64,000 nucleotides of DNA from Pseudomonas entomophila (GTDB taxonomy: Bacteria > Pseudomonadota > Gammaproteobacteria > Pseudomonadales > Pseudomonadaceae), in assembly GCF_013523125.1 (NCBI RefSeq), contig NZ_JAAMQJ010000018.1, positions 27,267 through 91,266 of the forward strand, read 5' to 3'. Made by a program: the position numbers and the translations under genes. The notes under the pieces are model-generated. The model saw only the letters and a list, made by a program, of their open reading frames with translations, had not been told where the DNA came from and searched no databases. This document shows, in pieces, positions 32,174 through 42,658 of the stretch; position 1 is the first letter of the stretch; each line of letters starts with the position of its first letter.

Positions 32174-32782
32174 TCAGGAACTCGACACATCGAGCGCCGT
32201 GTCGCGCTCCGGTTCAATGCCCGCGAAGGCCAGGACCTGGTCCAGGCGCTGGGCGAAGCCTTGGAAGCCGTGGTCGCCGCCGACCTCGATGCGCAGGTCG
32301 CAGGCCTGGTAGTAGCGTTGCGCCTGGCGGTAGTCGAGGGTTTCGTCGCCGGTCTGCAGCCAGACCTGGATGCGCTCGCCGGCAGACGGCGCAGGCACTT
32401 CCAGCTCGGCCAGGGCCTGCACATGGTCCAGGGTCAGTTCCCAGGTCTCGTCGGTATAGAGGTTGCGTTGGGTACCGAGGTAGCCGTCGAACAACCGATG
32501 CGGCGCGACCGCCGGGTTGATCAGCAGGGCCTTGAGGCCATGGCGCTCGGCCAGATGGGTGGCATAGTAGCCGCCCAGCGAACTGCCCACCAGCAGTGGC
32601 TGACCGAGGGCGACGATGGCTGCCTCGAGCTGGGCGATGGCCTGGCGCGGATGATGGTGCAGGGCCGGGATGCGCAACCGCTCGGCCAGCCCGAGCGGGT
32701 CCATCGCCATCTCGAGCTGGCGTGCCTTGCGCGACAGCGGCGAGCTGTTGAAACCATGGATGTAGAGGATCGAAGCCGACAT
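32174..32782 (-). CDS. yqiA: alpha/beta-hydrolase esterase YqiA
   Basis: Small 202-aa esterase. It opens MSASILYIHGFNSSPLSRKA, with the oxyanion loop HGFNSSP and nucleophile elbow GSSLGG (S68). The acid and His are in GDETLDY and GGDHGFQGF. E. coli YqiA hydrolyses short acyl and palmitoyl-CoA esters in vitro. The neighbours parE and cpdA are the same as in many gammaproteobacteria. Confidence 0.9.
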   Translation of the reverse strand: MSASILYIHGFNSSPLSRKARQLEMAMDPLGLAERLRIPALHHHPRQAIAQLEAAIVALGQPLLVGSSLGGYYATHLAERHGLKALLINPAVAPHRLFDGYLGTQRNLYTDETWELTLDHVQALAELEVPAPSAGERIQVWLQTGDETLDYRQAQRYYQACDLRIEVGGDHGFQGFAQRLDQVLAFAGIEPERDTALDVSSS

Positions 32783-32887
32783 GCTGCTCCTGGGGTCTGC
32801 GGCGACAGGCCCGTCGAGACGGGCGCGGGGACGCGCAGTGTAGCCTGTTCACCCAGGTTGGCGTAGCGTGAGGGTGTTACATCATGC

Positions 32888-33703
32888 TCAATAGCCGGGG
32901 CCGTCGAGGTCCAGCGTCACCCGGAAGTCCCGCGCACGCTCGACGCCGGTGTCCAACCGCCCATCCGGGTACAAGTGCAACCAGCGGTAACCAGGGTGTT
33001 CCTCGTTCACCACGAAGTCCTCGCTGGCCGGCGCGAACTGGATGCAGGTGGACGGCGAGGCCAGCAGCCGCAGGCCGTTCACTGTCCGGTCGCAGGCCTG
33101 ATGCACGTGCCCCCAGAGCAGCGCCTTCACCTGGGCCCGTCCCTGCAGGCAGGCGAACAGCGCTTCGGCATTGCGCAGACCGATGGGGGCCATCCAGGCA
33201 CAGCCGATGTCCACCGGCTGATGGTGCAGGCAGACCAGGCAATGCCGCTGCCCTGCGTCCTCCAGAGCCTGTTCCAGCACCGCCAGCTGCGTGTCGTCGA
33301 GCCAGCCATGGGTCGCGCCCGGTACCGTGGACACCAGGGTGACGATGCGCCAGCCGCCCACATCGGTCACCGCCTGCAGGCGGTCGCTGCCCTCGGTCAC
33401 GGCCGCCATGGTCTCGAGGCGGTCGTGGTTGCCAGGCAGCCAGCGTGTCCGGGCGGCCAGGGTGGCGGTGGCCTCCTCGAACGCCTGGTAGGACGCCGCG
33501 CTGCCATCCTGGGACAGGTCGCCGGTGCAAAGCAGCACGTCGAGCTCGGGGTGTTCGCGCCGCACCTGCTCGGCCACATGGCGCAAGCTGTCCCGGGTAT
33601 TGACCCCCAGCAAGGTCTTGTCCGGGCTGGCGAACAGGTGCGGGTCGGTCAACTGCACCACGCGCACGGGCGCGCTGTGTTGTGAAGCATCGGATGGCGA
33701 CAC
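32888..33703 (-). CDS. cpdA: 3',5'-cyclic AMP phosphodiesterase CpdA
   Basis: Class III metallophosphoesterase that lowers cAMP. The 271-aa protein shows the five metal motifs in order: TDPHLF, CTGDLSQDG, PGNHD, LHHQPV and WGHVHQ. The GTG start at 33703 is supported by GAGGAGA about eight bases upstream. In Pseudomonas this sets Vfr/cAMP levels; here it is inside the nudF-yqiB-cpdA-yqiA-parE run. Confidence 0.93.
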   Translation of the reverse strand: MSPSDASQHSAPVRVVQLTDPHLFASPDKTLLGVNTRDSLRHVAEQVRREHPELDVLLCTGDLSQDGSAASYQAFEEATATLAARTRWLPGNHDRLETMAAVTEGSDRLQAVTDVGGWRIVTLVSTVPGATHGWLDDTQLAVLEQALEDAGQRHCLVCLHHQPVDIGCAWMAPIGLRNAEALFACLQGRAQVKALLWGHVHQACDRTVNGLRLLASPSTCIQFAPASEDFVVNEEHPGYRWLHLYPDGRLDTGVERARDFRVTLDLDGPGY

Positions 33704-33776
33704 GGGACCGTCTCCTCACGGCGGGCAGCGAACGAATGATGACAGGTGGCGGGCGCAGGAGGCGCACCCTGCAGGC

Positions 33777-34223
33777 TCAGCGTACCGCTTCGAGCTCGTG
33801 GCCGCAGGCCAGGCAGTGGCTCAACCATTCGCCCAGGAACAGGTTGAGCTGGGCCTTTTCATCGGGTTGATGCATGGCATCGTTGGGGTAAGGGTAGATG
33901 CTGCGCAGGCGTCGTGCATGTTCGGCACTGATGACTTCGGCCATCTGCGCGTCGTGGTAGACCTGCACCTCGAGCTGCGGCACCGGCAGCCAGGGCAGGC
34001 TGTGCTCCTGGCGCACCCGCAGCGTGGTGGTGTAGGGGCAGGCGAGCACCACGTCGAGCACCAGCACGCCGAGCATCTGGTCGCCCTGGGTCATGCCGAT
34101 GCGCCGCGAGCCCACACCCTCGCGCATGGTCGGCAGCAGCTGCATCAGCCGCGCATAGTTGGCCTCGCAGGCGGCCTGCAGGCCGACCAGATCGACGCGG
34201 TAGCGTTCGCGCAGCGGGCTCAC
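33777..34223 (-). CDS. yqiB: DUF1249 family protein YqiB
   Basis: A 148-aa protein with the DUF1249 pattern: RYRVDLVGLQAACEANYARLMQLLP and the tail AEHARRLRSIYPYPNDAMHQPDEKAQLNLFLGEWLSHCLACG. Function is unknown. I place the start at the GTG at 34223, which overlaps the nudF stop as GTGA and has AGGGGG eight bases upstream. A GTG two codons earlier would be too close to that site. Confidence 0.88.
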   Translation of the reverse strand: MSPLRERYRVDLVGLQAACEANYARLMQLLPTMREGVGSRRIGMTQGDQMLGVLVLDVVLACPYTTTLRVRQEHSLPWLPVPQLEVQVYHDAQMAEVISAEHARRLRSIYPYPNDAMHQPDEKAQLNLFLGEWLSHCLACGHELEAVR

Positions 34224-34837
34224 GACCACAGCCCCCTGACTTCGTCACGGTTGAGCGCCAGCCACTGGATCGCGATGATGCTGGCAGCGTTGGCAATGCG
34301 CCCGTCACGCACGGCCTGCAGGGCGTCCTCGAACGACCAGACCTTGACGCGGATGTCCTCGCCCTCTGCTTCCAGCCCATGCAGGCCGCCGGCGCCTTCG
34401 CTGTCGCAGCGCCCCAGGAACAGGTGCACGAACTCGTCGCTGCCGCCTGGAGACGGGAAATAGCGCGTCATCGGCCACAGCGCGGAGAACGTCAGACCGG
34501 CTTCTTCCTCGGCTTCTCGGTGGGCGACTTCCTCGGGCTGCTCGTCCTTGTCGATCAAACCGGCGACCAGCTCGATCAACCAAGGGTTCTGCGTCTTGTC
34601 CAGGGCGCCGACGCGAAACTGCTCGATCAGCACCACTTCGTCGCGCTGCGGATCGTAGGGCAGCACGCACACGGCGTCATGGCGCACGAACAGCTCGCGG
34701 CTGATTTCGCGACCCAGGCCGCCGGCGAACAGCTCGTGGCGCAGGTGCACCTTGTCCAGCCGATAGAAACCCTGGTAGCACGTGTCCCGCTTGACGATCT
34801 CGACCGTCCGGGGCATCGAATTCAACGATTCTGACAT
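34220..34837 (-). CDS. nudF: ADP-ribose pyrophosphatase NudF
   Basis: Nudix hydrolase cleaving ADP-ribose to AMP and ribose-5-phosphate. The 205-aa protein contains a full Nudix box beginning GLIDKDEQPEEVAHREAEEE and ending AGL, fitting G-x5-E-x7-REUXEEXGU. It also has the proline 15 residues downstream (FPSPGGSDE) that marks ADP-ribose specificity. It is the first gene of the run that continues to parC. Confidence 0.95.
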   Translation of the reverse strand: MSESLNSMPRTVEIVKRDTCYQGFYRLDKVHLRHELFAGGLGREISRELFVRHDAVCVLPYDPQRDEVVLIEQFRVGALDKTQNPWLIELVAGLIDKDEQPEEVAHREAEEEAGLTFSALWPMTRYFPSPGGSDEFVHLFLGRCDSEGAGGLHGLEAEGEDIRVKVWSFEDALQAVRDGRIANAASIIAIQWLALNRDEVRGLWS

Positions 34838-35021
34838 GTATGACCTCGTTTACCTCAGTTACCGCATCGCGCCATCCTACTCTGCGCCTCGACGGGTTTC
34901 ATCCCTTTCCGCCAATCGCGGCGGCGCACGACAGCCAGGTGACGCTCTGTTAGCTTAGTGCCGAACCGAAGGCCGTGCCGACGGTCGAAGGCCGATCTAC
35001 CTTTGTCTTGCAAGGATCCAC

Positions 35022-35768
35022 ATGACGCTGGTCAAACTGACTTCCGTAGCCGTGCTGGCCCTGGCGCTGGGCGCTTGCCAGAGCCTGTTCGAACCCAACT
35101 ACCGGGCCCCGCTGGAGACCAAGCGCGAGGCGTGGGAGCACGTCAAGCCGGGGTGCAACGAGCGTGATTGCCCGCTGGTGAACATCGATGTGGTGCACTT
35201 CCCGACGCTGCCCACGCTCGACGCCATCGTCGAGCGTCGCCTGCTGGCGCTGACCGAAGACAACCAGAACGGCACCGCGCCCACCTCGCTCCAGGCCTAC
35301 GAAGCGGCCTACCTGGCCAGCGCCGAGAAGCGCAACAGCAGCTACCTGCAGGCCAAGGTACGCGAGCAGCATGACGGGCTGGTGATCATCGAGCTGTCCA
35401 GCTACCTGGACAGCGGCGGCGCCCACGGCATGCCGGGACGTGGCTTCATCAACTACTCGCGCAAGCTGGACAAGGTCCTGACCCTGCAGGACATGCTGGT
35501 GCCGGGCCAGGAAGCGACGTTCTGGAAGACCGCCGAGGAGTCCCACCGTGCCTGGCTGATCAGCACCGGCATGGACAAGGACCCGGAGTTCGTCAAGACC
35601 TGGCCCTTCCGCCAGACCCCGCACATCGCCCTGACCTACGGCGCGGTGATCCTCAAGTACGAAGTCTATGCCATCGCGCCCTACGCCATGGGCCACATCG
35701 AACTGAAGATCCCCTACCCGCGCCTGAACGGCGTGCTCAAGCCGGAGCTGTTCCCCGGCCGCGGCTGA
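35022..35768 (+). CDS. RsiV/DUF3298-type lipoprotein
   Basis: A 248-aa predicted lipoprotein. The signal peptide ends in LGAC (C19). The body contains SSYLDSGGAHGMPGRGFINYSRKLDKVLTLQDML, the mark of the DUF3298/RsiV C-terminal domain. In RsiV that domain senses lysozyme; here no sigma factor is adjacent, so a similar role is only a guess. Its last 32 coding bases overlap the end of the convergent cytX gene. Confidence 0.8.
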   Translation: MTLVKLTSVAVLALALGACQSLFEPNYRAPLETKREAWEHVKPGCNERDCPLVNIDVVHFPTLPTLDAIVERRLLALTEDNQNGTAPTSLQAYEAAYLASAEKRNSSYLQAKVREQHDGLVIIELSSYLDSGGAHGMPGRGFINYSRKLDKVLTLQDMLVPGQEATFWKTAEESHRAWLISTGMDKDPEFVKTWPFRQTPHIALTYGAVILKYEVYAIAPYAMGHIELKIPYPRLNGVLKPELFPGRG

Positions 35769-37020
35769 GACGCGCCAGCCCATGCAGCGCCCCTGCCACC
35801 ACCACGGCGGGCAGGGTCGCGCCCACGTCCGGCGCCAGCTGGGCCAGCAGGTGATAGACCGCCACCCCGGCGATCCAGGCCACCAGCGCCGTGCCGTGCA
35901 GGTCGCCGACCACCGCCGGCAGCCGTCGGCGCCGAACCAGGAAGTGATCGGTCAGCACCACGCCGAACAACGGGGCGAACACCGAGCCGATCAACAGCAG
36001 GAAGTGCTCGTACTGCGCCAGCGGTGCCAGGCAGGCGATCAAGATGCACAGCGCGCCGATGGCCAGCACCAGGTGCTCGACCTTCAGGCCCAGCAGCAGG
36101 CCGCTGGACACCGCTGCCGAGTGGATGTCGGCGAAGGCGTTTTCCGACTCGTCGAGCAGGATCAACAGCAGCGGGATGCCCAGGCCAGCCCCGGCCAGCG
36201 CCAGCAGCAGCGCATTGGCCTCGCCCGCCGTGGCGAACGCCAGGGTATAGGCCACGCCCAGGCTCATCAGCCAGCCGTTGCCGAGCAGGTAGCCCAGCGC
36301 CGTGCCGGCGAAGACCCGGCCGGCCTGCTGGCCGAAGCGCGAATAGTCGGCGATCAGGGGCAGCCACGACAGCGGCATGGCGATGGCGATGTCGATGCCT
36401 ACGGCCAGGGGCATCGAGCCATCGCCGGCACGTGCCCAGATCGCGGCCAGGTCGGCGCGGGCGAACAGGTTCCAGGTCAGCCACAGGCAGGCGCCCAGCA
36501 GCAGCCAGATGCCCCAGGTACGCAGGATCTTGCGCACGAAGGCCAGCGGGCCGCAGACGGCCAGCAGCGTGGCCAGCGCGCCGAAGCACAGCGTCCAGAG
36601 CACGGGGCTGCTCCAGAGGCTGGCCTCGCCAAAGGCGCGCGTGCCCAGCAGGCTTGCCGCATCACGCATGACGATGAGTTCGAACGCGCCCCAGCCGATC
36701 AGCTGCAACACGTTCAACAGCGCAGGCAGCCGAACGCCATGGCGCCCCAGGCTCAGGCGCAGCGAAGCCATCGCCGACAGGCCGGTGTCGGTGCCGACCA
36801 CACCGGCGGCCGCCAGCAGCAGCACCCCGACGGCGGTGCCGACGACGATCGCCAGCAAGGCGCCGGCCAGGCCCAGGCCCGGCGCCAGCAGCGCACCGAC
36901 CTGCAGCACCATCAGGCCGGTGCCGAGGGAAAACCACAGGGCGAACAGGTCGCGGGCGCCGAACGGGCGGCGGTCCAAGGGAACGGGACGATCAGGGGAA
37001 AACGGACTGGGCGTGATCAC
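35737..37020 (-). CDS. cytX: hydroxymethylpyrimidine transporter CytX (NCS1 family)
   Basis: A 427-aa membrane protein with about 12 hydrophobic segments, of the cytosine/purine permease (NCS1) family. The opening FGARDLFALWFSLGTGLMVLQVGALLAPGLGL resembles the thiamin-linked CytX branch. Its position just after riboswitch-controlled thiC suggests uptake of HMP, the pyrimidine that ThiC otherwise makes. GTG start at 37020. It lies 101 bases after thiC with a hairpin between. Confidence 0.85.
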   Translation of the reverse strand: MITPSPFSPDRPVPLDRRPFGARDLFALWFSLGTGLMVLQVGALLAPGLGLAGALLAIVVGTAVGVLLLAAAGVVGTDTGLSAMASLRLSLGRHGVRLPALLNVLQLIGWGAFELIVMRDAASLLGTRAFGEASLWSSPVLWTLCFGALATLLAVCGPLAFVRKILRTWGIWLLLGACLWLTWNLFARADLAAIWARAGDGSMPLAVGIDIAIAMPLSWLPLIADYSRFGQQAGRVFAGTALGYLLGNGWLMSLGVAYTLAFATAGEANALLLALAGAGLGIPLLLILLDESENAFADIHSAAVSSGLLLGLKVEHLVLAIGALCILIACLAPLAQYEHFLLLIGSVFAPLFGVVLTDHFLVRRRRLPAVVGDLHGTALVAWIAGVAVYHLLAQLAPDVGATLPAVVVAGALHGLARLSRGRGTAPA

Positions 37021-37079
37021 GGTACAGGCTCGCTTCGAGGGATGAGCACGGGCCCGTCGAGGACCCGCGATGGAGCGTG

Positions 37080-37111
37080 GCGCGCCCGCCCTGGAAGAGC
37101 GACGGGCGCGC
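37080..37111 (-). terminator. hairpin between thiC and cytX
   Basis: Perfect 9-bp arms GCGCGCCCG and CGGGCGCGC with a 14-base loop, 11 bases after the thiC stop on the minus strand. No T-run follows. It could reduce read-through into cytX or stabilise the thiC message. Confidence 0.5.
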
Positions 37112-37121
37112 GCGGCGGCGG

Positions 37122-39265
<2,144 letters not shown>

Positions 39266-39346
39266 AGAACACGCGCAGTCTAGACTGCACGGGCCGACAA
39301 CGCCAGGCGCACGCCATGGGGAATGATCGACGGCGCGCATGGTCGA

Positions 39347-39375
39347 TTGTTGCCCAGGGCGCGCCCCACTACACT
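39347..39375 (+). promoter_or_regulatory. candidate sigma-70 promoter of tolC
   Basis: TTGTTG (39347-39352), a 17-base spacer and TACACT (39370-39375), 54 bases before the tolC ATG. A moderate match only. Confidence 0.4.
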
Positions 39376-39429
39376 GGCGCTCACGCCGGACCGCCCGCCC
39401 AGAAACCGTCACCGTTCAAGGACTGCCCT

Positions 39430-40866
39430 ATGCTGCGCAAACTTTCACTGGCCATTGCCGTGTCCTGTGCATCCCCTGCAATGGCCTGGGCAGCACCGGC
39501 GTCCATGACGGTGAAGACCGACCTGGTCAGCGTGTACCAGGAGGCGGTGCTCAACAACGCCGACCTGGCCGCTGCGCGGGCCGACTATGGCGCGCGGCGC
39601 GAGGTGGTGCCCCAGGCCCGTGCCGGACTGCTGCCCATCCTCTCCGGCGGCGCCGAGGTGCTGAGCACCCGGACCAAGGTGGACCAGCCGGCCTATATCG
39701 CCAACCGCAGCGGCAACACCTGGAGCGCGACCCTGTCGCAGCCGATCTTCCGCGCCGACCGCTGGTTCCAGTTGCAGGCCGCCGAAGCGGTCAACGAGCA
39801 GGCGGCGCTGGAGCTGTCGGCCACCGAGCAGAACCTGATCCTGCAAACCGCCGAACGCTACTTCGCCGTGCTGCGTGCCCAGGACAACCTGGCCTCGACC
39901 AAGGCCGAGGAAGCGGCCTTCAAGCGCCAGCTGGACCAGTCCAACGGCCGTTTCGACGTCGGCCTGACGGACAAGACCGACGTGCTGCAGGCCCAGGCCA
40001 GCTACGACACGGCGCGGGCCAACCGGATCCTGGCCGAGCGCCAGGTGCAGGACGCCTTCCAGGCCTTGGTGACCCTGACCAACCGCGATTACCTGGCGTT
40101 GCAGGGGGTAGTGCACAGCCTGCCGGTGAGCGTGCCGACCCCCAACGATGCGCAGGTCTGGGTCGATACGGCCGCCCGGCAGAACCTGACCCTGCTGGCC
40201 ACCAACCACGCCGTGGACGCCGCTGAAGAGACCGTACGCCAGCGCAAGGCCGGGCATGCCCCGACCGTGGACGCCGTGGCGCGCTACCAGAAGGGTGACA
40301 ACGACAACCTGGGCTTCAGCAACCCCTCGCCCCTGCCCGGCGTGACCTACGGCGGCGACGTCGAACAGACCAGCATCGGGCTGCAAGTGAACATCCCGAT
40401 CTACAGCGGCGGCCTGACCAGCTCCCAGGTGCGCGAGGCCTACCAGCGTCTGGTGCAGGCCGAGCAGCAGCGCGAAGGCCAGCGCCGTCAGGTGGTGGAG
40501 AACACCCGCAACCTGCACCGCGCGGTCAATACCGACGTCGAGCAGGTCAAGGCGCGCAAGCAGTCGATCATCTCCAACCAGAGCGCCGTGGAAGCGACCG
40601 AAATCGGTTATCAGGTGGGCACCCGCAACATCGTCGACGTGCTCGACGCCCAGCGCCAGCTCTACGCCTCGGTACGCGACTACAACAACAGCCGCTACGA
40701 CTACATCCTCGACAACCTGCGCCTGAAGCAGGCGGCAGGCACCTTGAGCCCACGGGACCTGCAAGAGCTGAGCGGTTTCCTCAAGCCCGACTACAACCCC
40801 GACCGCGATTTCCTGCCCCCGGACCTGGCCGCCGCAGCGGCCGAGAACTTCAAGCGCAAGCCGTGA
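39430..40866 (+). CDS. tolC: outer-membrane channel protein TolC
   Basis: Outer-membrane trimer exit duct for efflux pumps and type I secretion. The 478-aa protein has a signal peptide (MLRKLSLAIAVSCASPAMAWA) and the two structural repeats of the OEP family. These are marked by LVSVYQEAVLNNADLAAARADY, WSATLSQPIFRADRWFQLQAAEA and NIPIYSGGLTSSQVREAYQRL, with long coiled-coil helices between. It is divergent from thiC. Alone, without a pump gene, it serves as the housekeeping TolC. Confidence 0.95.
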   Translation: MLRKLSLAIAVSCASPAMAWAAPASMTVKTDLVSVYQEAVLNNADLAAARADYGARREVVPQARAGLLPILSGGAEVLSTRTKVDQPAYIANRSGNTWSATLSQPIFRADRWFQLQAAEAVNEQAALELSATEQNLILQTAERYFAVLRAQDNLASTKAEEAAFKRQLDQSNGRFDVGLTDKTDVLQAQASYDTARANRILAERQVQDAFQALVTLTNRDYLALQGVVHSLPVSVPTPNDAQVWVDTAARQNLTLLATNHAVDAAEETVRQRKAGHAPTVDAVARYQKGDNDNLGFSNPSPLPGVTYGGDVEQTSIGLQVNIPIYSGGLTSSQVREAYQRLVQAEQQREGQRRQVVENTRNLHRAVNTDVEQVKARKQSIISNQSAVEATEIGYQVGTRNIVDVLDAQRQLYASVRDYNNSRYDYILDNLRLKQAAGTLSPRDLQELSGFLKPDYNPDRDFLPPDLAAAAAENFKRKP

Positions 40867-40911
40867 GGGGGTGCGACAGCGCTGGCTGACTTTGTGGGCC
40901 CTGCGGGCCAT

Positions 40912-40928
40912 GCCTTTCAACATCTTTG
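40912..40928 (+). repeat. stop-proximal motif, copy 1
   Basis: GCCTTTCAACATCTTTG, 45 bases after the tolC stop and on the tolC sense strand. One of five copies in the window. Confidence 0.8.
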
Positions 40929-40980
40929 CCTAACACGGTGTGGACCACATTGTTGATCTGGCAGAGCGATTCGCCCCCTG

Positions 40981-41052
40981 TGTGGGAGCGGGCTTGCCCG
41001 CGATGCAGGCGGTGATGGACCTGACGCTATCGCGGGCAAGCCCGCTCCCACA
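40981..41052. repeat. REPIN with perfect 24-bp arms
   Basis: Left arm 40981-41004 (TGTGGGAGCGGGCTTGCCCG then CGAT) and right arm 41029-41052 are exact reverse complements, each itself containing the GCGGGC/GCCCGC palindrome. They are separated by 24 bases. This is the paired REP arrangement known from Pseudomonas. Confidence 0.93.
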
Positions 41053-41121
41053 GGAGGGCTGCGCGTCTCTGTATCCTGCCGATGAATGGGTGCAATGCAT
41101 GACCTTGTCTTGGGGCTTTTC

Positions 41122-41138
41122 CAAAGACGTTGAAAGGC
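41122..41138 (-). repeat. stop-proximal motif, copy 2
   Basis: On the minus strand GCCTTTCAACGTCTTTG, followed by GGAAAAGCCCC so that GGGCCTTTC and GAAAAGCCC can pair. It lies 137 bases downstream of the LysE-type gene, on its sense strand. Confidence 0.8.
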
Positions 41139-41274
41139 CCACCTCTGGCTCGAAAGAACTACACAGCACTTCCCAGGAAGCTGCAACAGCCTGCTCCACC
41201 ATGGTATGCCTACAAGACAAGCTGGTCTGCCGGCGATGCAGGCGCCAAGGTGGCCGACCCCAGCGCCACCCGCC

Positions 41275-41901
41275 TCACGGCCTGCGCAGCATGTCCACGG
41301 CAAACCCACCCAGCACCCCACCACTGACCCAACGCTGCGCCCGCAAGGCGCGAGGACGACCGCGCAGGAACCGGCTGACACGCGCCGCCGCCACCACGAT
41401 CAGGCCATTGACCGTCACCGCGATAGCGATCTGCACCAGCCCCAACTGCAGAAACTGCTGCAAGGTAGCGCCCGCCGCAGGGTCGACGAACTGCGGAATC
41501 AGCGCCGAGTACATGAGCGCGATCTTGGGGTTGAGCAGGTTGGTCAGCAGCCCCATGGCAAACAGCCGGCGTGGCGAATGGGGCGGCAGGGCACGGGTCT
41601 CGAAAGGCGACACGCCACCGGGCTTGAGCAGGGTCCAGGCCAAGTACCCCAGATAGAGCGCACCCGCGACCCTGACCACGTCATAGGCCATCGGCACGGC
41701 CTTGAACAAGGCAGCCAGGCCCAGGGCCGAGGCCAGCAAGTAGACGACGAAACCCAGGGCGACACCGGCCAGGGAGATCATCCCGGCGATACGGCCCTGG
41801 GACAGGGTGCGTGAGACAAGGTAGGCCATGTTCGGACCGGGGGTGAGGACCATGCCCAGGGCGATGAGCGACAGGCCGATGAGGTCTTCGAAGGCGATCA
41901 T
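41275..41901 (-). CDS. LysE/RhtB family amino-acid exporter
   Basis: A 208-aa inner-membrane protein with five or six hydrophobic segments. The family signature GMVLTPGPNMAYLVSRTLSQGRIAGMISLAGVALG stands at the N-terminus, and LLTNLLNPKIALMYSALIPQFV follows in the middle. Members export amino acids such as homoserine, threonine or lysine; the substrate here cannot be read. The ATG at 41901 has AAAGGA at the right distance. Codon use is like its neighbours. Confidence 0.9.
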   Translation of the reverse strand: MIAFEDLIGLSLIALGMVLTPGPNMAYLVSRTLSQGRIAGMISLAGVALGFVVYLLASALGLAALFKAVPMAYDVVRVAGALYLGYLAWTLLKPGGVSPFETRALPPHSPRRLFAMGLLTNLLNPKIALMYSALIPQFVDPAAGATLQQFLQLGLVQIAIAVTVNGLIVVAAARVSRFLRGRPRALRAQRWVSGGVLGGFAVDMLRRP

Positions 41902-42035
41902 GGGCATTCCTTTTGAACAGTGGGCGCTTCAGTGCAGGCCTATCCAGCATAGGTCGATGTCGGGGTCATGCCAGTGCAGCCTGTGAAACTGCCTTCTTTG
42001 TTCCACGTTGGCAGGTGCGGTGAGCACGACGCCTT

Positions 42036-42554
42036 TCACACGTCCTCGATGAATTCGACGTCTGCACCAAGCGCGTTCAGAACAAGCTTGTAAAACGCGT
42101 CTACATCGTCAGCGACCTTGTACAGAGGCCCTGACTCTTCCTGCTCGGCTATATCGAAATCATTGGGGTCATCAAACGCATGCAAATGCGTTCTGTCCCA
42201 GTAATAGACGCCGCGTACCTGGAGGTCGGCGATCCAGACGAAGGGATTGCCACCGCCATCCTCGCCGATCGCAAAGGCGCCTTCGACGAAGTCCAACTCA
42301 TCGATGAATTCCTTGTTGAATCTGATCAGATCGTTGCAGTTTTCGGCCGCACGCACGCCGAACAGCCGGTCGAAGCTTATTTCACCTGCCTCCACGGCAC
42401 TCAACCGCAGTTGCACATGATCCGGCGCAGCGATAGAGAAGCCATTCATGCGCATCAACAGGCGCCTGTACGGCTCAGGCAACATCACTTCACAGGTGGA
42501 CTCGATCGCATTCACCTCAGAGCAGGTCAGGCCGGGTCTGTAGACGATGGGCAT
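42036..42554 (-). CDS. SMI1/KNR4 (SUKH) family protein
   Basis: A 172-aa soluble, acidic protein. The N-terminal MLPEPYRRLLMRMNGF and central FAIGEDGGGNPFVWIAD are SMI1/KNR4 signatures. Many bacterial SUKH proteins are immunity proteins against contact-dependent or polymorphic toxins. No toxin gene lies beside it, so it may be an orphan immunity gene. Its base composition (near 50% GC by eye) is clearly lower than the neighbours, which suggests acquisition. ATG at 42554 with GGAAAG five bases upstream. Confidence 0.85.
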   Translation of the reverse strand: MPIVYRPGLTCSEVNAIESTCEVMLPEPYRRLLMRMNGFSIAAPDHVQLRLSAVEAGEISFDRLFGVRAAENCNDLIRFNKEFIDELDFVEGAFAIGEDGGGNPFVWIADLQVRGVYYWDRTHLHAFDDPNDFDIAEQEESGPLYKVADDVDAFYKLVLNALGADVEFIEDV

Positions 42555-42658
42555 AAGCACTTTCCGTTTGACGCGCCTTCACGGCGCAGGTGGCAGGCAA
42601 GGGGCACGTGACATCAAGGTTGAATGGGCATGTGAGGCAGTCACCCCGCCTCGTCGCC

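Larger units (their letters stand above)
40867..41274. repeat. non-coding interval with REPIN between tolC and lysE-like gene
   Basis: No gene seen. It holds a TGGGCCCTGCGGGCC palindrome near 40896-40909, two facing copies of the stop-proximal GCCTTTCAAC motif and one REPIN. About 100 bases at 41045-41155, read on the minus strand, match 57858-57955. Confidence 0.8.
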
